From an uncultured Granulicatella sp. (GTDB taxonomy: Bacteria; Bacillota; Bacilli; Lactobacillales; Aerococcaceae), in NCBI GenBank assembly GCA_934193545.1, contig CAKPVL010000001.1:75671-139670 (forward strand): 64,000 nucleotides of DNA. Direction: 5' to 3'. The stretch's first letter is position 1; each line of letters opens with the position of its first letter. Positions 52,769-62,711 of this stretch are shown here, piece after piece. The position numbers were made by a program, and so were the translations under genes. The notes beneath the pieces were generated by a model. It ran no database searches and was not told where the DNA came from. It saw only the letters and a program-made list of their open reading frames with translations.

Positions 52769-52978
52769 CCTAAAGTTAATAACTTTATATAGATTTCCAA
52801 CGATGCCGTTTGATGTATTTGTTAGTTTGAACCCGCATCTAAAGCAGGTGGGCTTCTATGTATTACTTCCTAACTACCAAGTGAAAGGGCTTGTTATCTG
52901 TAATATCAATCTGAATCCCTAAAAAGTCGTAAATTGTTCGGTCAACACTTAGTAAATACCGCGCACATCTTAGATCTC
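52743..52978 (-). ncRNA. ssrS: Probable 6S RNA
   Basis: This 400-base gap has no convincing gene but looks like one RNA unit on the minus strand. A perfect TATAAT lies at 52985-52990 and an intrinsic terminator (stem CCACTC/GAGTGG, U tract) ends near 52743, giving about 235 nt. The ends can pair (GATGT near the 5' end with GCATC near the 3' end, and ATAGAGAT with ATCTAT), and an inner GC-rich hairpin GCCCACCTGC...GATGCGGGTTC is present, so the whole folds as a long interrupted helix. Position just downstream of rarA on the same strand is the place where Firmicutes 6S RNA is often found. 6S RNA binds SigA-RNA polymerase in slow growth. Family assignment is inference. Confidence 0.6.
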
Positions 52979-52984
52979 TATGTC

Positions 52985-52990
52985 ATTATA
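52985..52990 (-). promoter_or_regulatory. -10 element of the 6S-like RNA
   Basis: Perfect minus-strand TATAAT. A TTGCAA lies 20 bases upstream, too far for an ideal -35. Start is expected near 52978. Confidence 0.6.
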
Positions 52991-53052
52991 GTAGCACAAG
53001 AATAGGTCGATTGCAATAAAAGTTTGGTACCGATTTCTTAAGAAATCACTAA

Positions 53053-54321
53053 TTATTTTTGACGATATTTTTTGTACTGTTTCATCAAAGCATCCTCATA
53101 TGAAGAAGTTGGTTCTGCCTTGAAATACTCCTCATTTTTAAGCGCATCTGGCAAGTATTGCTGTTTCACGAAGTGTCCTGGATAGTCATGTGGATACTTG
53201 TATCCAACACCACGTCCCAATTTTTGAGCCCCTGAATAATGAGCATCTTTTAAGTGGTCTGGAATGCTAATCGCACGACCTTTTCTGACATCAGACAATG
53301 CACTATCGATTGAGCGAATAGCCGTGTTTGATTTAGGCGAAAGTGCAAGTTCGATAATCGCATTTGCAAGTGGAATTCTAGCTTCCGGTAAACCAAGTCG
53401 TTCCGCAGCTTGCACAGCGGATACTGCGCGAGCTGCACCTTGTGGATTTCCTAGTCCAATATCTTCGTAGGCAATAACTAAGAGTCGTCTCATTAAACTT
53501 GGAAGATCTCCAGCTTCCATTAAACGAGCAGCGTAATGCAAGGCTGCGTTCACGTCTGATCCTCGAATGGATTTTTGAAGAGCAGAGATGACATCGTAAT
53601 GCTGGTCTCCGTCTTTATCATAAGAGAGGGCCTTTCGTTGGATACATTCTTCTGCAATTTGAATGGTGATATGAATCTTTCCATCGTCACTAGCTTCAGT
53701 TGATTTAGCGGCTAGTTCTAGTGCGTTTAGAGCACTTCTGACGTCTCCGTTAGTACTACTTGCAAAGTGAGTTAAGGCTTCTTCTGTGACGTCTAGATTT
53801 AGTTTTCCTAAGCCGCGTTCTTCGTCTTCAATAGCCTTTAAGAGCGCTTTTTGAATATCCTGCGAAGAGAGTGGTTTGAGTTCGAAAATTTGAGTTCGAC
53901 TACGAATCGCAGGATTAATGGAAATGTACGGATTCTCAGTCGTTGCTCCAACTAAAATAATTCGGCCATTTTCCAAATGGGGCAATAAGAAGTCTTGTTT
54001 CGTTTTATCAAGACGGTGAATTTCGTCGAGTAGTAGAATGACGCTACCTGACATCTTGGCTTCTTCGGCAACGATTTGTAAATCTTTTTTTGTATCGGTG
54101 GCCGCGTTTAGTTGTCTAAAAGCCACTTTTGTACTTCCGCTAATGGCACTAGCGATACTTGTTTTCCCAGTTCCTGGAGGTCCATATAAAATCATGGATG
54201 ATAATTGTTTGGCCACAACCATGCGATTGATGATTTTTCCAGGAGAGACAAGATGCTTTTGACCAATCACTTCGTCAATCGTACGAGGTCGCATACGGTA
54301 AGCGAGCGGTTGATGGTTCAT
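53053..54321 (-). CDS. rarA: Replication-associated recombination protein A
   Basis: AAA+ clamp-loader-like ATPase (RarA/MgsA, human WRNIP1 family) that acts at stalled replication forks. The N-terminus PLAYRMRPRTIDEVIGQKHL is diagnostic, followed by Walker A YGPPGTGKTSIA, Walker B LLLDEIHRLDK, sensor 1 VGATTENPYISINPA, and the C-terminal tetramerisation region with GDPSLMRRLLVIAYEDIGL-like sequence and YKYPHDYPGHFVKQQYLPD. Length 422 aa is normal. The ribosome site AGGAGGA lies before the ATG. On the same strand, the 6S-like RNA follows it. Confidence 0.95.
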   Translation of the reverse strand: MNHQPLAYRMRPRTIDEVIGQKHLVSPGKIINRMVVAKQLSSMILYGPPGTGKTSIASAISGSTKVAFRQLNAATDTKKDLQIVAEEAKMSGSVILLLDEIHRLDKTKQDFLLPHLENGRIILVGATTENPYISINPAIRSRTQIFELKPLSSQDIQKALLKAIEDEERGLGKLNLDVTEEALTHFASSTNGDVRSALNALELAAKSTEASDDGKIHITIQIAEECIQRKALSYDKDGDQHYDVISALQKSIRGSDVNAALHYAARLMEAGDLPSLMRRLLVIAYEDIGLGNPQGAARAVSAVQAAERLGLPEARIPLANAIIELALSPKSNTAIRSIDSALSDVRKGRAISIPDHLKDAHYSGAQKLGRGVGYKYPHDYPGHFVKQQYLPDALKNEEYFKAEPTSSYEDALMKQYKKYRQK

Positions 54322-54373
54322 GACAGTTCCTCCTTAAATTTCTTTATGTTTAGTGTATCATAAGTTGAAAGAA

Positions 54374-54433
54374 TGATATAATAGGAAAGATCAAAACAAC
54401 TTATTAGGACAATAAATAGTCATCCCGTATAAT
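54374..54433 (+). promoter_or_regulatory. Promoter region of the cysteine desulfurase operon
   Basis: Two -10 candidates: extended TGATATAAT (hexamer 54377-54382) and a perfect TATAAT at 54428-54433. Neither has a strong -35. The region is shared with the divergent rarA promoter. Confidence 0.5.
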
Positions 54434-54463
54434 AGTATTGTTTGAAAGTGAGGAGAGTGCAAG

Positions 54464-55570
54464 GTGAATTACTTAGATTATGCAGCAACGACGCCAGTAA
54501 ATGCGGAAGTATTAGAAGTGATTACAAAGGAAATGGCTTCTTTTGGGAATCCGTCTAGTGTCTATCGCATTGGTCGTGAACAAAAGCAAAAAATCGAACG
54601 TGTGAAGAAAGCTATTTTATCAGAACTACAAGCATCTCCACACGATGCCATTATCTTTACAAGTTCAGGATCTGAAGGAAACAATTTAGTGTTTGAAAGT
54701 ATTCGTGAGCATTTCGCAAAAGAAAAAGGGCATATCATTGTTTCTGCAGTAGAGCATCCTTCTGTTCGAAAACCAGCTGAATTTTTAGAACAGGAAGGCT
54801 TTGACGTGACGTATTTAGCTCCAAATAAAGATGGCATTGTGACAGTTTCTGAAATTGAGCAGGCTTTAAGAGAGGACACACGTCTAGTTTCAATTATGAC
54901 TGTCAATAATGAAACAGGCGCAAGATTCCCAATTGAAGAGATTGCTGCTTTATTAAAAGACAAGCCAACTTATTTCCATACGGATGCTGTTCAAGCCTTT
55001 GCACAAGAAGCATTAACGGTGGATGGAATTGACTATTTAACGGCTTCAGGACATAAAATTTATGCGCCAAAAGGGATTGGATTCCTATATAAATCAAAAG
55101 ATGCGCCTATTCATGCATTGATTAAAGGTGGCGGACAAGAGCTAGGATTTAGAGCTGGAACGGAAAATGTTCCTTATATTCTAGGTCTTGAAAAAGCGAT
55201 GCAAATCGTTGTAGCAAAAAGAGATGAGCTCGTTCAAAACTATCAAGAGTTACGTGAGTATCTAACCGCTAAGTTGTCTGAAAGAGGCATTGAGTTTGAG
55301 TTTAATGGAGTAGCAAATCCAAAGAATCCGCATATTTGTAATATCTGGTTGAAGGGAAGAAAAGCAACACAAACGTTAATCTTCAATGATTTAAAAGATG
55401 TTTCAGTATCTGCTGGATCTGCATGTTCAGCTGGAAGTGTACAAATCAGTCCAGTATTGTCTGCAATGTTTAAAGGCGAAACGAGTCGTCTTGAAGAATC
55501 TGTCAGACTTTCATTTGGAATGGGTTCAACAAAAGAAGATATTGACGCCTTTGTGGACGCACTGCGTTAA
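54464..55570 (+). CDS. Cysteine desulfurase (IscS/NifS class)
   Basis: PLP enzyme that takes sulfur from cysteine and passes it as persulfide to acceptors. The start is GTG with GAGGAGAG upstream. The N-terminus NYLDYAATTPVNAEVLE is typical. The PLP lysine is Lys198 in SGHKIYAPKGIGFLY and the catalytic Cys321 lies in SAGSACSAGSVQIS. At 368 aa it is slightly shorter than IscS. It is next to DUF1831 and mnmA, which in Lactobacillales marks the dedicated sulfur donor for tRNA 2-thiouridine; that partnership is inferred from the neighbourhood. Confidence 0.93.
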   Translation: MNYLDYAATTPVNAEVLEVITKEMASFGNPSSVYRIGREQKQKIERVKKAILSELQASPHDAIIFTSSGSEGNNLVFESIREHFAKEKGHIIVSAVEHPSVRKPAEFLEQEGFDVTYLAPNKDGIVTVSEIEQALREDTRLVSIMTVNNETGARFPIEEIAALLKDKPTYFHTDAVQAFAQEALTVDGIDYLTASGHKIYAPKGIGFLYKSKDAPIHALIKGGGQELGFRAGTENVPYILGLEKAMQIVVAKRDELVQNYQELREYLTAKLSERGIEFEFNGVANPKNPHICNIWLKGRKATQTLIFNDLKDVSVSAGSACSAGSVQISPVLSAMFKGETSRLEESVRLSFGMGSTKEDIDAFVDALR

Positions 55571-55591
55571 GAGAGAGCTTTTGTTTAGAGG

Positions 55592-55607
55592 TAAAATATG
55601 GTAAACT
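55592..55607 (+). promoter_or_regulatory. Promoter candidate of the DUF1831 gene
   Basis: Overlapping -10 candidates TAAAAT (55592-55597) and extended TGGTAAACT (hexamer 55602-55607). TTGTTT lies 15 bases upstream of the second. Confidence 0.5.
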
Positions 55608-55640
55608 AACGTTGTAGAAAAAGAAAGAGGAGAAGCGCAT

Positions 55641-55988
55641 ATGGCATTTACACCAACTGCATCATTAAAAGGATCAAACCAAGTCTTTTCGGTTAGTCCA
55701 ACATGTAAAGGTTACACATTACGTGATAATGGCTTTACAGAAACAAAATCTGGGAACTTCCAATTAATTCGTAGTTTAGACGAAACAATTGATGATCACC
55801 GTGGATTAAAATTAAAAGTCATGGTGGATAAAGATAAGAAACAATTGAAAATTTCGACAGTAACGAAGAATGGCCTGCAAACAGTTGACTTATACGGTAA
55901 AGCAAATACTGCTATGGCTGTAGAAAAGTTAGAGTTTATTTTAGAAGGGCTTGTTGAACGAGGCGTTCTTGAAGTAACAACAAAATAG
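55641..55988 (+). CDS. DUF1831 family protein
   Basis: A 115-aa protein of the DUF1831 family, found in Lactobacillales next to cysteine desulfurase and mnmA. It begins MAFTPTASLKGSNQVFSVSP and has the segment GYTLRDNGFTETKSGNFQLI followed by helix-strand alternation, consistent with a small alpha/beta domain with a known TATA-box-binding-protein-like fold in the family. No catalytic residues are evident. A role in sulfur transfer is inferred from context only. It has its own promoter candidate and ends at a stem-loop. Confidence 0.88.
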   Translation: MAFTPTASLKGSNQVFSVSPTCKGYTLRDNGFTETKSGNFQLIRSLDETIDDHRGLKLKVMVDKDKKQLKISTVTKNGLQTVDLYGKANTAMAVEKLEFILEGLVERGVLEVTTK

Positions 55989-56002
55989 TGTATAAGAAAA
56001 GA

Positions 56003-56033
56003 GAGACAGTTCAAAATTGAACTGTCTCGTTTA
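56003..56033. terminator. Terminator between DUF1831 and the XRE gene
   Basis: A perfect 11-bp stem GAGACAGTTCA/TGAACTGTCTC with an AAAT loop. The U tract is better on the minus strand (CTCTTTTCTT), so it ends mainly the XRE transcript. Confidence 0.75.
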
Positions 56034-56064
56034 TCATGCACGGGCGGTGTTCCCTGTAGCTGTA

Positions 56065-56298
56065 TTATTCGACTTCGGGTAGCGGCTTAAATTGTGCTAC
56101 GAAGCTTTGAGTGTCGCCAAAATAAAGATTCTCGCTAGGAACTTCATATAGCTCCTGCATTCTCTTGCTTAAAGAATATGGAAGATTAGTTGAATCTTTT
56201 TCATACTTCGTAAGCGTATCTTTGTTTATTTTAAGATATTTGGCGGCTTCTAACAGTGTTAAATTACGATTTACCCGTGCTGCTCGTAAAGAGATCAT
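56065..56298 (-). CDS. Small XRE-family HTH regulator
   Basis: A 77-aa DNA-binding protein that is little more than one helix-turn-helix domain: SLRAARVNRNLTLLEAAKYL, then KINKDTLTKYEKDSTNLP and a short C-terminal part (ELYEVPSENLYFG). The ATG at 56298 is preferred over 56301 because of spacing from GAAGGTG. Such solo XRE proteins are common in Lactobacillales chromosomes and resemble phage regulators, but no phage gene is near. It is driven by a perfect TTGACA/17/TATAAT promoter and sits, reversed, between DUF1831 and mnmA. Target genes are unknown. Confidence 0.85.
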   Translation of the reverse strand: MISLRAARVNRNLTLLEAAKYLKINKDTLTKYEKDSTNLPYSLSKRMQELYEVPSENLYFGDTQSFVAQFKPLPEVE

Positions 56299-56329
56299 CA
56301 TACACCTTCGCCCCCTTTTTCTCAATTTA

Positions 56330-56358
56330 ATTATAGTGAAAACGCAACCGTTTGTCAA
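56330..56358 (-). promoter_or_regulatory. Consensus promoter of the XRE regulator
   Basis: Minus strand TTGACA (56353-56358), 17 bases, TATAAT (56330-56335): a perfect match to the SigA consensus. Confidence 0.9.
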
Positions 56359-56455
56359 AAACAGAATTGGGCAAAAATCCTATTACTATCGCATTTTCAA
56401 TGATTTTCAAGCAAAAATTTTGAAAAAAATAAAAATAAATTTAAAATTAGGGTAA

Positions 56456-57643
<1,188 letters not shown>

Positions 57644-57670
57644 AAGTAATAAACAGAAAGGAGATTCCTA

Positions 57671-60079
57671 ATGAGTGATACACCTTATATTGTAGGGGAA
57701 GTATTAACGACTTTTTTCGAGAATTCGCAAAACTTTTATAAAGTCATGCTCGTTCGCGTCGTTGAGTCTAATTGCGTGGATGTGGATGACGAAATCGTGG
57801 TGACTGGAATTTTCGGGCAAATTCATTCGGATGTCTCCTATCGTTTTAATGGGAAGATTGTTTCTCATCCCAAATATGGGGAACAATTCCAAGCGGATAA
57901 TTATCAGCAGACACAACCAACCGGGAAAAGAGGGCTCATTCAATATTTGTCTAGTTCTCATTTTCCAGGTATTGGAGAGAAGACGGCTGAGAAGATTATC
58001 GAAAAGTTAGGCGAAGAAGCCATGGAGCGTATCTTAAATGATGAGACTGCGCTTGATGGAATTACAGGCCTCACGAAAAAGAAAAAAGAAATGATTCGCG
58101 AAGTCATTCAGCAAAACCAGGGCACTGAGAAGTTAATGTTTGAACTGACGAATCTTGGATTTACGCCTGCCATTGCGCAGAAAATTATCGGCATGTATAA
58201 AGATAAGGCTAGAGCAGTCCTAGACGAGGATCCATATGTACTTCTTCAAAGAATTGAAGGACTTGGTTTTAGACGAATGGATAGTATTGCCCAGTCCATG
58301 GGAATTGATCCAGACGATACTTCTAGACTAAAGGGTGCGCTCTTTGTAGTGACAAGAGATTTCTGTTATCAAACAGGTGATACTTACTTAACGGCTGAAG
58401 TGTTAATTACGCAAGCGCAACGATTATTGGAGTCATGCCAAAATTACTTAATCGAACCAGATAGACTAGTAGATGCATTAAACGAATTGATTCGTGAAGG
58501 TGTTGTATTCTCTGATGAAAATCGTATTGCGATTGCGTCTTTATATTATGCAGAACTAGGGATTAGTAACGCCTTGTCAAAACGGATTACTGCTTCTAAA
58601 CTGGAAATTAGTAAAGAGAAAATTGAAAAAGCAATTGATAAAACACAGGAGAAATACAATATTCAATATGATGCGTCTCAAAAAGAGGCTATTCATCGCA
58701 TTATGACTGAACCACTTTTTGTATTAACGGGTGGACCAGGTACTGGGAAGACAACGATTATTAATGCAGTCATTGACGTCTATGCGCAACTTAACGAGCT
58801 CGATAACGATGAGGAGATTGAAGAAGCGATTGTTCTTGCAGCTCCGACTGGACGAGCGGCGAAACGCATGAATGAGTTGACAGGATATCCTGCTTCTACA
58901 ATTCATCGTCTGCTAGGAATTGCAATTGATAGTGTGGATGATAGTTTTGATGACAAAGAAATTAATGGTGAATTCTTAATTATCGATGAGATGTCAATGG
59001 TGGATACGTGGCTAATGAACCGAGTGTTTAAGGCTGCACCAGAAGGGTTGAAGATTCTTCTTGTTGGAGATAGTAATCAATTGCCTTCTGTTGGACCAGG
59101 CCAAGTCTTAACGGATTTACTGGAAACCAATCAAGTACCAGCGATTGAACTGAAGCGAATTCACCGTCAGACACAACAATCTTCTATTGTGGAATTAGCC
59201 CATAGCATTAAAGATGGATTCTTGCCACTGAACTTTATGGAGAAACAAATAGACCGTAGCTTCTTACCATGTTCGACAGAACGGTTGGTAACAATTATTG
59301 AGAAAGTCGTTGTAGCAGCTCTTAAAAAGGGCTATACGAAGCGAGATATTCAAGTACTGGCTCCAATGTATAAAGGGGATGCGGGTATTAATGCCATCAA
59401 TCAGATGATGCAAGAAATCTTAAATCCTAAGATTGGAAATTCTGTGCGCGAAGTGGAATCCTTTGATAAAGTCTTCCGTGTAGGGGATAAAGTCCTTCAA
59501 CTAGTGAATTTACCTGAAGAGAATGTCTACAACGGTGATATTGGTGAAATTACAGCAATTCAATTTGCGAAAGAAAACGATGACCAAGTGGATAAAATTT
59601 TTGTTCTATTTGATCAAACGGAAGTCGAGTATCATAGAACCGTTTGGCAACAATTGACGCTGGCGTATTGCTGCTCAATTCATAAGGCACAAGGGTCTGA
59701 ATTTAAAATGGTCATTTTACCAATGGTGAATCAGTACTCACGTATGTTGCAAAGAAATCTATTGTATACGGCAGTTACAAGAAGTCAGCAATATCTCATC
59801 ATGTGTGGAGAAGCAGGAGCGTTCCAAAAGAGTGCAACTACCATCCCTCCAAAACGAGCAACATTCTTACAAGAGTTCTTAACGAATTTCGACATTGAAA
59901 AGACAGAAGAAACTCCAGTAATTAAAGAGAATAAAACGGAATCGTCGCTTGATGATATGGTTCATTCAGACGAAGGCAAAGAAATCCAATTAACCATCCA
60001 AGCAATTGAAGAAGAACTTATTTCTCCGATGATTGGAATGGACGATGTTACACCATATGATTTTATGATAAGAAGCTAG
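57671..60079 (+). CDS. recD2: ATP-dependent DNA helicase RecD2
   Basis: SF1B 5'-3' helicase of the RecD2 class, found without RecBC, acting in repair and fork progression. The 802-aa protein has an OB-like N-terminus, tandem helix-hairpin-helix motifs (SSHFPGIGEKTAEKIIEKLG, GLTKKKKEMIREV), then helicase motifs: Walker A TGGPGTGKTTIINAV, APTGRAAKRMNEL, Walker B IIDEMSMVDTWL, GDSNQLPSVGPGQV and the UvrD_C-like end (AYCCSIHKAQGSEFKMVILP, LLYTAVTRSQ). AAAGGAG precedes the ATG. The terminator stem includes its stop codon. Confidence 0.95.
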   Translation: MSDTPYIVGEVLTTFFENSQNFYKVMLVRVVESNCVDVDDEIVVTGIFGQIHSDVSYRFNGKIVSHPKYGEQFQADNYQQTQPTGKRGLIQYLSSSHFPGIGEKTAEKIIEKLGEEAMERILNDETALDGITGLTKKKKEMIREVIQQNQGTEKLMFELTNLGFTPAIAQKIIGMYKDKARAVLDEDPYVLLQRIEGLGFRRMDSIAQSMGIDPDDTSRLKGALFVVTRDFCYQTGDTYLTAEVLITQAQRLLESCQNYLIEPDRLVDALNELIREGVVFSDENRIAIASLYYAELGISNALSKRITASKLEISKEKIEKAIDKTQEKYNIQYDASQKEAIHRIMTEPLFVLTGGPGTGKTTIINAVIDVYAQLNELDNDEEIEEAIVLAAPTGRAAKRMNELTGYPASTIHRLLGIAIDSVDDSFDDKEINGEFLIIDEMSMVDTWLMNRVFKAAPEGLKILLVGDSNQLPSVGPGQVLTDLLETNQVPAIELKRIHRQTQQSSIVELAHSIKDGFLPLNFMEKQIDRSFLPCSTERLVTIIEKVVVAALKKGYTKRDIQVLAPMYKGDAGINAINQMMQEILNPKIGNSVREVESFDKVFRVGDKVLQLVNLPEENVYNGDIGEITAIQFAKENDDQVDKIFVLFDQTEVEYHRTVWQQLTLAYCCSIHKAQGSEFKMVILPMVNQYSRMLQRNLLYTAVTRSQQYLIMCGEAGAFQKSATTIPPKRATFLQEFLTNFDIEKTEETPVIKENKTESSLDDMVHSDEGKEIQLTIQAIEEELISPMIGMDDVTPYDFMIRS

Positions 60080-60098
60080 TTTTCTAGCTTCTTTTTTT
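60071..60098 (+). terminator. Intrinsic terminator after recD2
   Basis: Stem AGAAGCTAG/CTAGCTTCT with TTTT loop and TTTTTTT tail; the TAG stop codon of recD2 lies within the stem. Confidence 0.9.
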
Positions 60099-60121
60099 CG
60101 TGTTTTTTCAGCTGGAATTAA

Positions 60122-60151
60122 TTGCCATCTGTCCATGATGTAGGGTAAAAT
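60122..60151 (+). promoter_or_regulatory. Promoter of the ACT-domain/HAD/MATE operon
   Basis: TTGCCA (60122-60127), 18 bases, TAAAAT (60146-60151). Confidence 0.65.
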
Positions 60152-60183
60152 GAGAACAAATGATTATGAAAGAAGGACAAATA

Positions 60184-60624
60184 ATGAATCGACAAAAACA
60201 TTTTTTAGTTTCTGAAGACGCTGTTCCTCCTGTATTTGCTAAAGTTTTGCAAGCAAAAGAGCTACTTGCGACAGGACAAGCCAAAGATGTCACTGAAGTA
60301 GTGAAAATGGTTGGCATCTCACGCAGTGTTTATTACAAGTATTATCGTAAAGTACAAGGTTTTTCATCTGTAAATGCAGGGAGAAAAGCATCTATTAATA
60401 TTCATATGAAAAATATCAAAGGAACACTAACTAAGACTCTTGAAGTGTTTGCAAATCGTGATATGAACATTTTGACAATCTTCCAAGGATTAGCCATTCA
60501 TAGTGTTGCCGTTGTTCAAATTATGATTGATATTTCTGAGGCGACTGCTAGTGTGGAAGATGTTATCAAAGAAATTAACGCACTGGATAACATTATTTCT
60601 GTGGAGCTACAAAGTATCGAATAA
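60184..60624 (+). CDS. pheB: ACT domain-containing protein (PheB/UPF0735 family)
   Basis: A 146-aa protein of the UPF0735 family, called PheB in Bacillus. The ATG at 60184 has AGAAGGA upstream. An N-terminal helical part with a helix-turn-helix look (DVTEVVKMVGISRSVYYKYY) is followed by a C-terminal ACT domain (ASINIHMKNIKGTLTKTLEV to the end). ACT domains bind amino acids; the PheB name links it to phenylalanine synthesis, but function is not established. It overlaps the following HAD gene by one base. Confidence 0.9.
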   Translation: MNRQKHFLVSEDAVPPVFAKVLQAKELLATGQAKDVTEVVKMVGISRSVYYKYYRKVQGFSSVNAGRKASINIHMKNIKGTLTKTLEVFANRDMNILTIFQGLAIHSVAVVQIMIDISEATASVEDVIKEINALDNIISVELQSIE

Positions 60625-61346
60625 TGAAACAAGAATTTTTAAACTATTTAACCAAGAATAATATTAAATGTTTGATTTTCGATAAAGATGGCACATTGAC
60701 GGACACATCCACATTATGGTTTGAACCAACGATTTTAGTTCTTGATGAATTAATTAAGCGTAATGGGATGAAGCTATCTAACATTGAGCATGACGAGTTA
60801 TTTGACCGACTTGGAATTACCGAAACAGACATCATTGAAAATAGTGTGATTGCCGCTGGTTCTGTTCGCGATATGTTAGAAGTTTTAAATGAATTCAGAA
60901 CGATCGATATCGAAGAAAATTATGACTTCGTGGTGCAATACTTTGCTGGGTATATTTTGTCTCATCCAGAGAAAATCCAAACTCTTGGACAGGTAAAGAA
61001 CACACTCAGTGAATTGAAAGCAGAAGGATACACGATTGTCTTAGTGACAAATGATTCTCGTTTGCCGGCAGAAGCTGTATTAAAGGTTGCTGGAATCGGT
61101 GAGTTGTTTGACTTTGTCGGAACAACTGATGAATTTCCTTCAAAACCTGCAACGGATGCACTCCACGCTATTCAAAATCAATTCGGTATATCTTTTAACG
61201 AGATGATTTATATTGGTGACTCAACGGTAGATGAGGAGTTTGCTAGAAATACAGCTGGATTTATTGCTGTAACAAGTGAACCTGGTAATCCGAATGTTCT
61301 TCCTAGTGCTATTTTTAAATTAAAATCAATAGATGAATTAAGTTAG
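60624..61346 (+). CDS. HAD-IA family phosphatase
   Basis: Haloacid dehalogenase-type hydrolase of 240 aa resembling phosphoglycolate phosphatases. Motif I is IFDKDGTLTDTS (nucleophile Asp near residue 20), motif II is VLVTNDSR, motif III lies around FPSKPATDALH and motif IV is IYIGDSTVDEEFARN. A helical cap domain lies between motifs I and II. The substrate cannot be told. It overlaps the ACT gene by one base and is followed by the MATE gene with AGGAGG between them. Confidence 0.88.
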   Translation: MKQEFLNYLTKNNIKCLIFDKDGTLTDTSTLWFEPTILVLDELIKRNGMKLSNIEHDELFDRLGITETDIIENSVIAAGSVRDMLEVLNEFRTIDIEENYDFVVQYFAGYILSHPEKIQTLGQVKNTLSELKAEGYTIVLVTNDSRLPAEAVLKVAGIGELFDFVGTTDEFPSKPATDALHAIQNQFGISFNEMIYIGDSTVDEEFARNTAGFIAVTSEPGNPNVLPSAIFKLKSIDELS

Positions 61347-61355
61347 GAGGAAATG

Positions 61356-62711
61356 ATGAATAGTACGATTCAAGAAAATCATAAATTTAAAGTTCTGCTA
61401 ACTATTTTAATTCCAGTTTTGATTTATCAAATTGCCAATTATTCAGCTCAATTTATTGATACGGTAATGACAGGACGTTATAACGAAGTCCATCTTGCAG
61501 GAGTATCGATTGGTGGGAGCTTGTACGCACCTTTTTTCTCTCTGTTAACAGGGCTGATTTCGGGGCTTGTTCCTATTGTTGGACAATATTTTGGACAGAA
61601 GAAATTAGATAAGATAGAACAAGTGATGCGTCAATACTTAATCATTGGCGTAGTGTTAGCTATTGGTCTATTTGTTTTTGGAGCATTATTCCTTAAACCT
61701 GTTTTAGGGATTATGAATTTAGAACGAGAAGTGGAAGCTGTAGCAGTGGGATATTTAACTTGGCTATCCCTAGGCTTCATTCCATTATTACTCTTTAGTG
61801 CCTTAAGATCTTTTGTGGATGCTTTAGGATTAACAAAAGTATCGATGATGCTTATGGTATTAGTAGTTCCGCTCAATATGTTCTTTAACTATTCACTGAT
61901 TTACGGTCAGTTTGGCTTTCCTGAAATGGGAGGAGCTGGGGCAGGACTTGGAACGGCACTGGCTTACTGGGGATTACTCGTGGTAGCAGTTATTGTTTTT
62001 AGAAAACATCCAGTATTAAAAGAGTATGACGTTATAAAATGGAGCGGAATCGATACTAAAATGTGGAAGGAACCATTTAAAATCGGACTTCCAATTGGGT
62101 TATCGATTTTTGCGGAAGTTGCCATTTTCGCGTTTGTGGGGTTACTGATGTCTAAATTTGGAACCTCCATTATTGCATCCCACCAAGCTGCGATGAACTT
62201 TGCAACAGTGGTTTATGCATTTCCAATTAGCATTTCCACTGCGCTAACGATTATTGTTTCTTATGAAGTCGGTCGAAAGGATATTCGTTCAGCCATGCAG
62301 TTTGCTTATATTGGAATTGCGACGGCAGTAACGCTTGCTGTTGTGACGTTAACCTTATTAGCGCTCAATATCCAATGCGTGGCCGGACTTTATGGAACTG
62401 ACCCAGACTTTATTCAATTAACCGTTGTGTTTTTAACGTATAGTCTGTTATTCCAACTGTTTGACGCGGTGGCAGCACCAATTCAAGGAACGCTCAGAGG
62501 GTTTAAAGACGTCCAAATGCCATTCATCTTATTTTTAATTGGTTATTGGATTATAGGATTACCAACTGGATTTATATTAGATAATGTATTCAACACTGGT
62601 CCATATTCATATTGGATTGGTTTGATAATGGGATTAATGAGTAGTTGCATCTTCTTAGTTTTCCGATTAAGAAGAGTATTTAAAAAATTTAAGGAATCAC
62701 GAGGTGTGTAA
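61356..62711 (+). CDS. MATE family efflux transporter
   Basis: Multidrug and toxic-compound extrusion type antiporter of about 451 aa with twelve hydrophobic helices in two MatE halves (SAQFIDTVMTGRYNEVHLAG; the second starts near LPIGLSIFAEVAIFAFVGLL). Typical segments include GLISGLVPIVGQYFGQKKLD and VAAPIQGTLRGFKD. ATGs at 61353 and 61356 are both possible; the second has better spacing from AGGAGG. Substrate and coupling ion are unknown. It abuts the CPBP gene with no intervening base. Confidence 0.92.
   Translation: MNSTIQENHKFKVLLTILIPVLIYQIANYSAQFIDTVMTGRYNEVHLAGVSIGGSLYAPFFSLLTGLISGLVPIVGQYFGQKKLDKIEQVMRQYLIIGVVLAIGLFVFGALFLKPVLGIMNLEREVEAVAVGYLTWLSLGFIPLLLFSALRSFVDALGLTKVSMMLMVLVVPLNMFFNYSLIYGQFGFPEMGGAGAGLGTALAYWGLLVVAVIVFRKHPVLKEYDVIKWSGIDTKMWKEPFKIGLPIGLSIFAEVAIFAFVGLLMSKFGTSIIASHQAAMNFATVVYAFPISISTALTIIVSYEVGRKDIRSAMQFAYIGIATAVTLAVVTLTLLALNIQCVAGLYGTDPDFIQLTVVFLTYSLLFQLFDAVAAPIQGTLRGFKDVQMPFILFLIGYWIIGLPTGFILDNVFNTGPYSYWIGLIMGLMSSCIFLVFRLRRVFKKFKESRGV

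Noticed and set aside
52701-52922. A 73-aa plus-strand open frame in the usp-rarA gap
   Set aside because: No ribosome site, it overlaps the usp promoter and lies antisense to the RNA unit with its own -10 and terminator; composition is not protein-like.
53032-53047. Perfect 16-base palindrome GATTTCTTAAGAAATC after rarA as terminator
   Set aside because: No U tract follows on either strand and there is no loop; it could be a binding site, but a single copy gives no further support.
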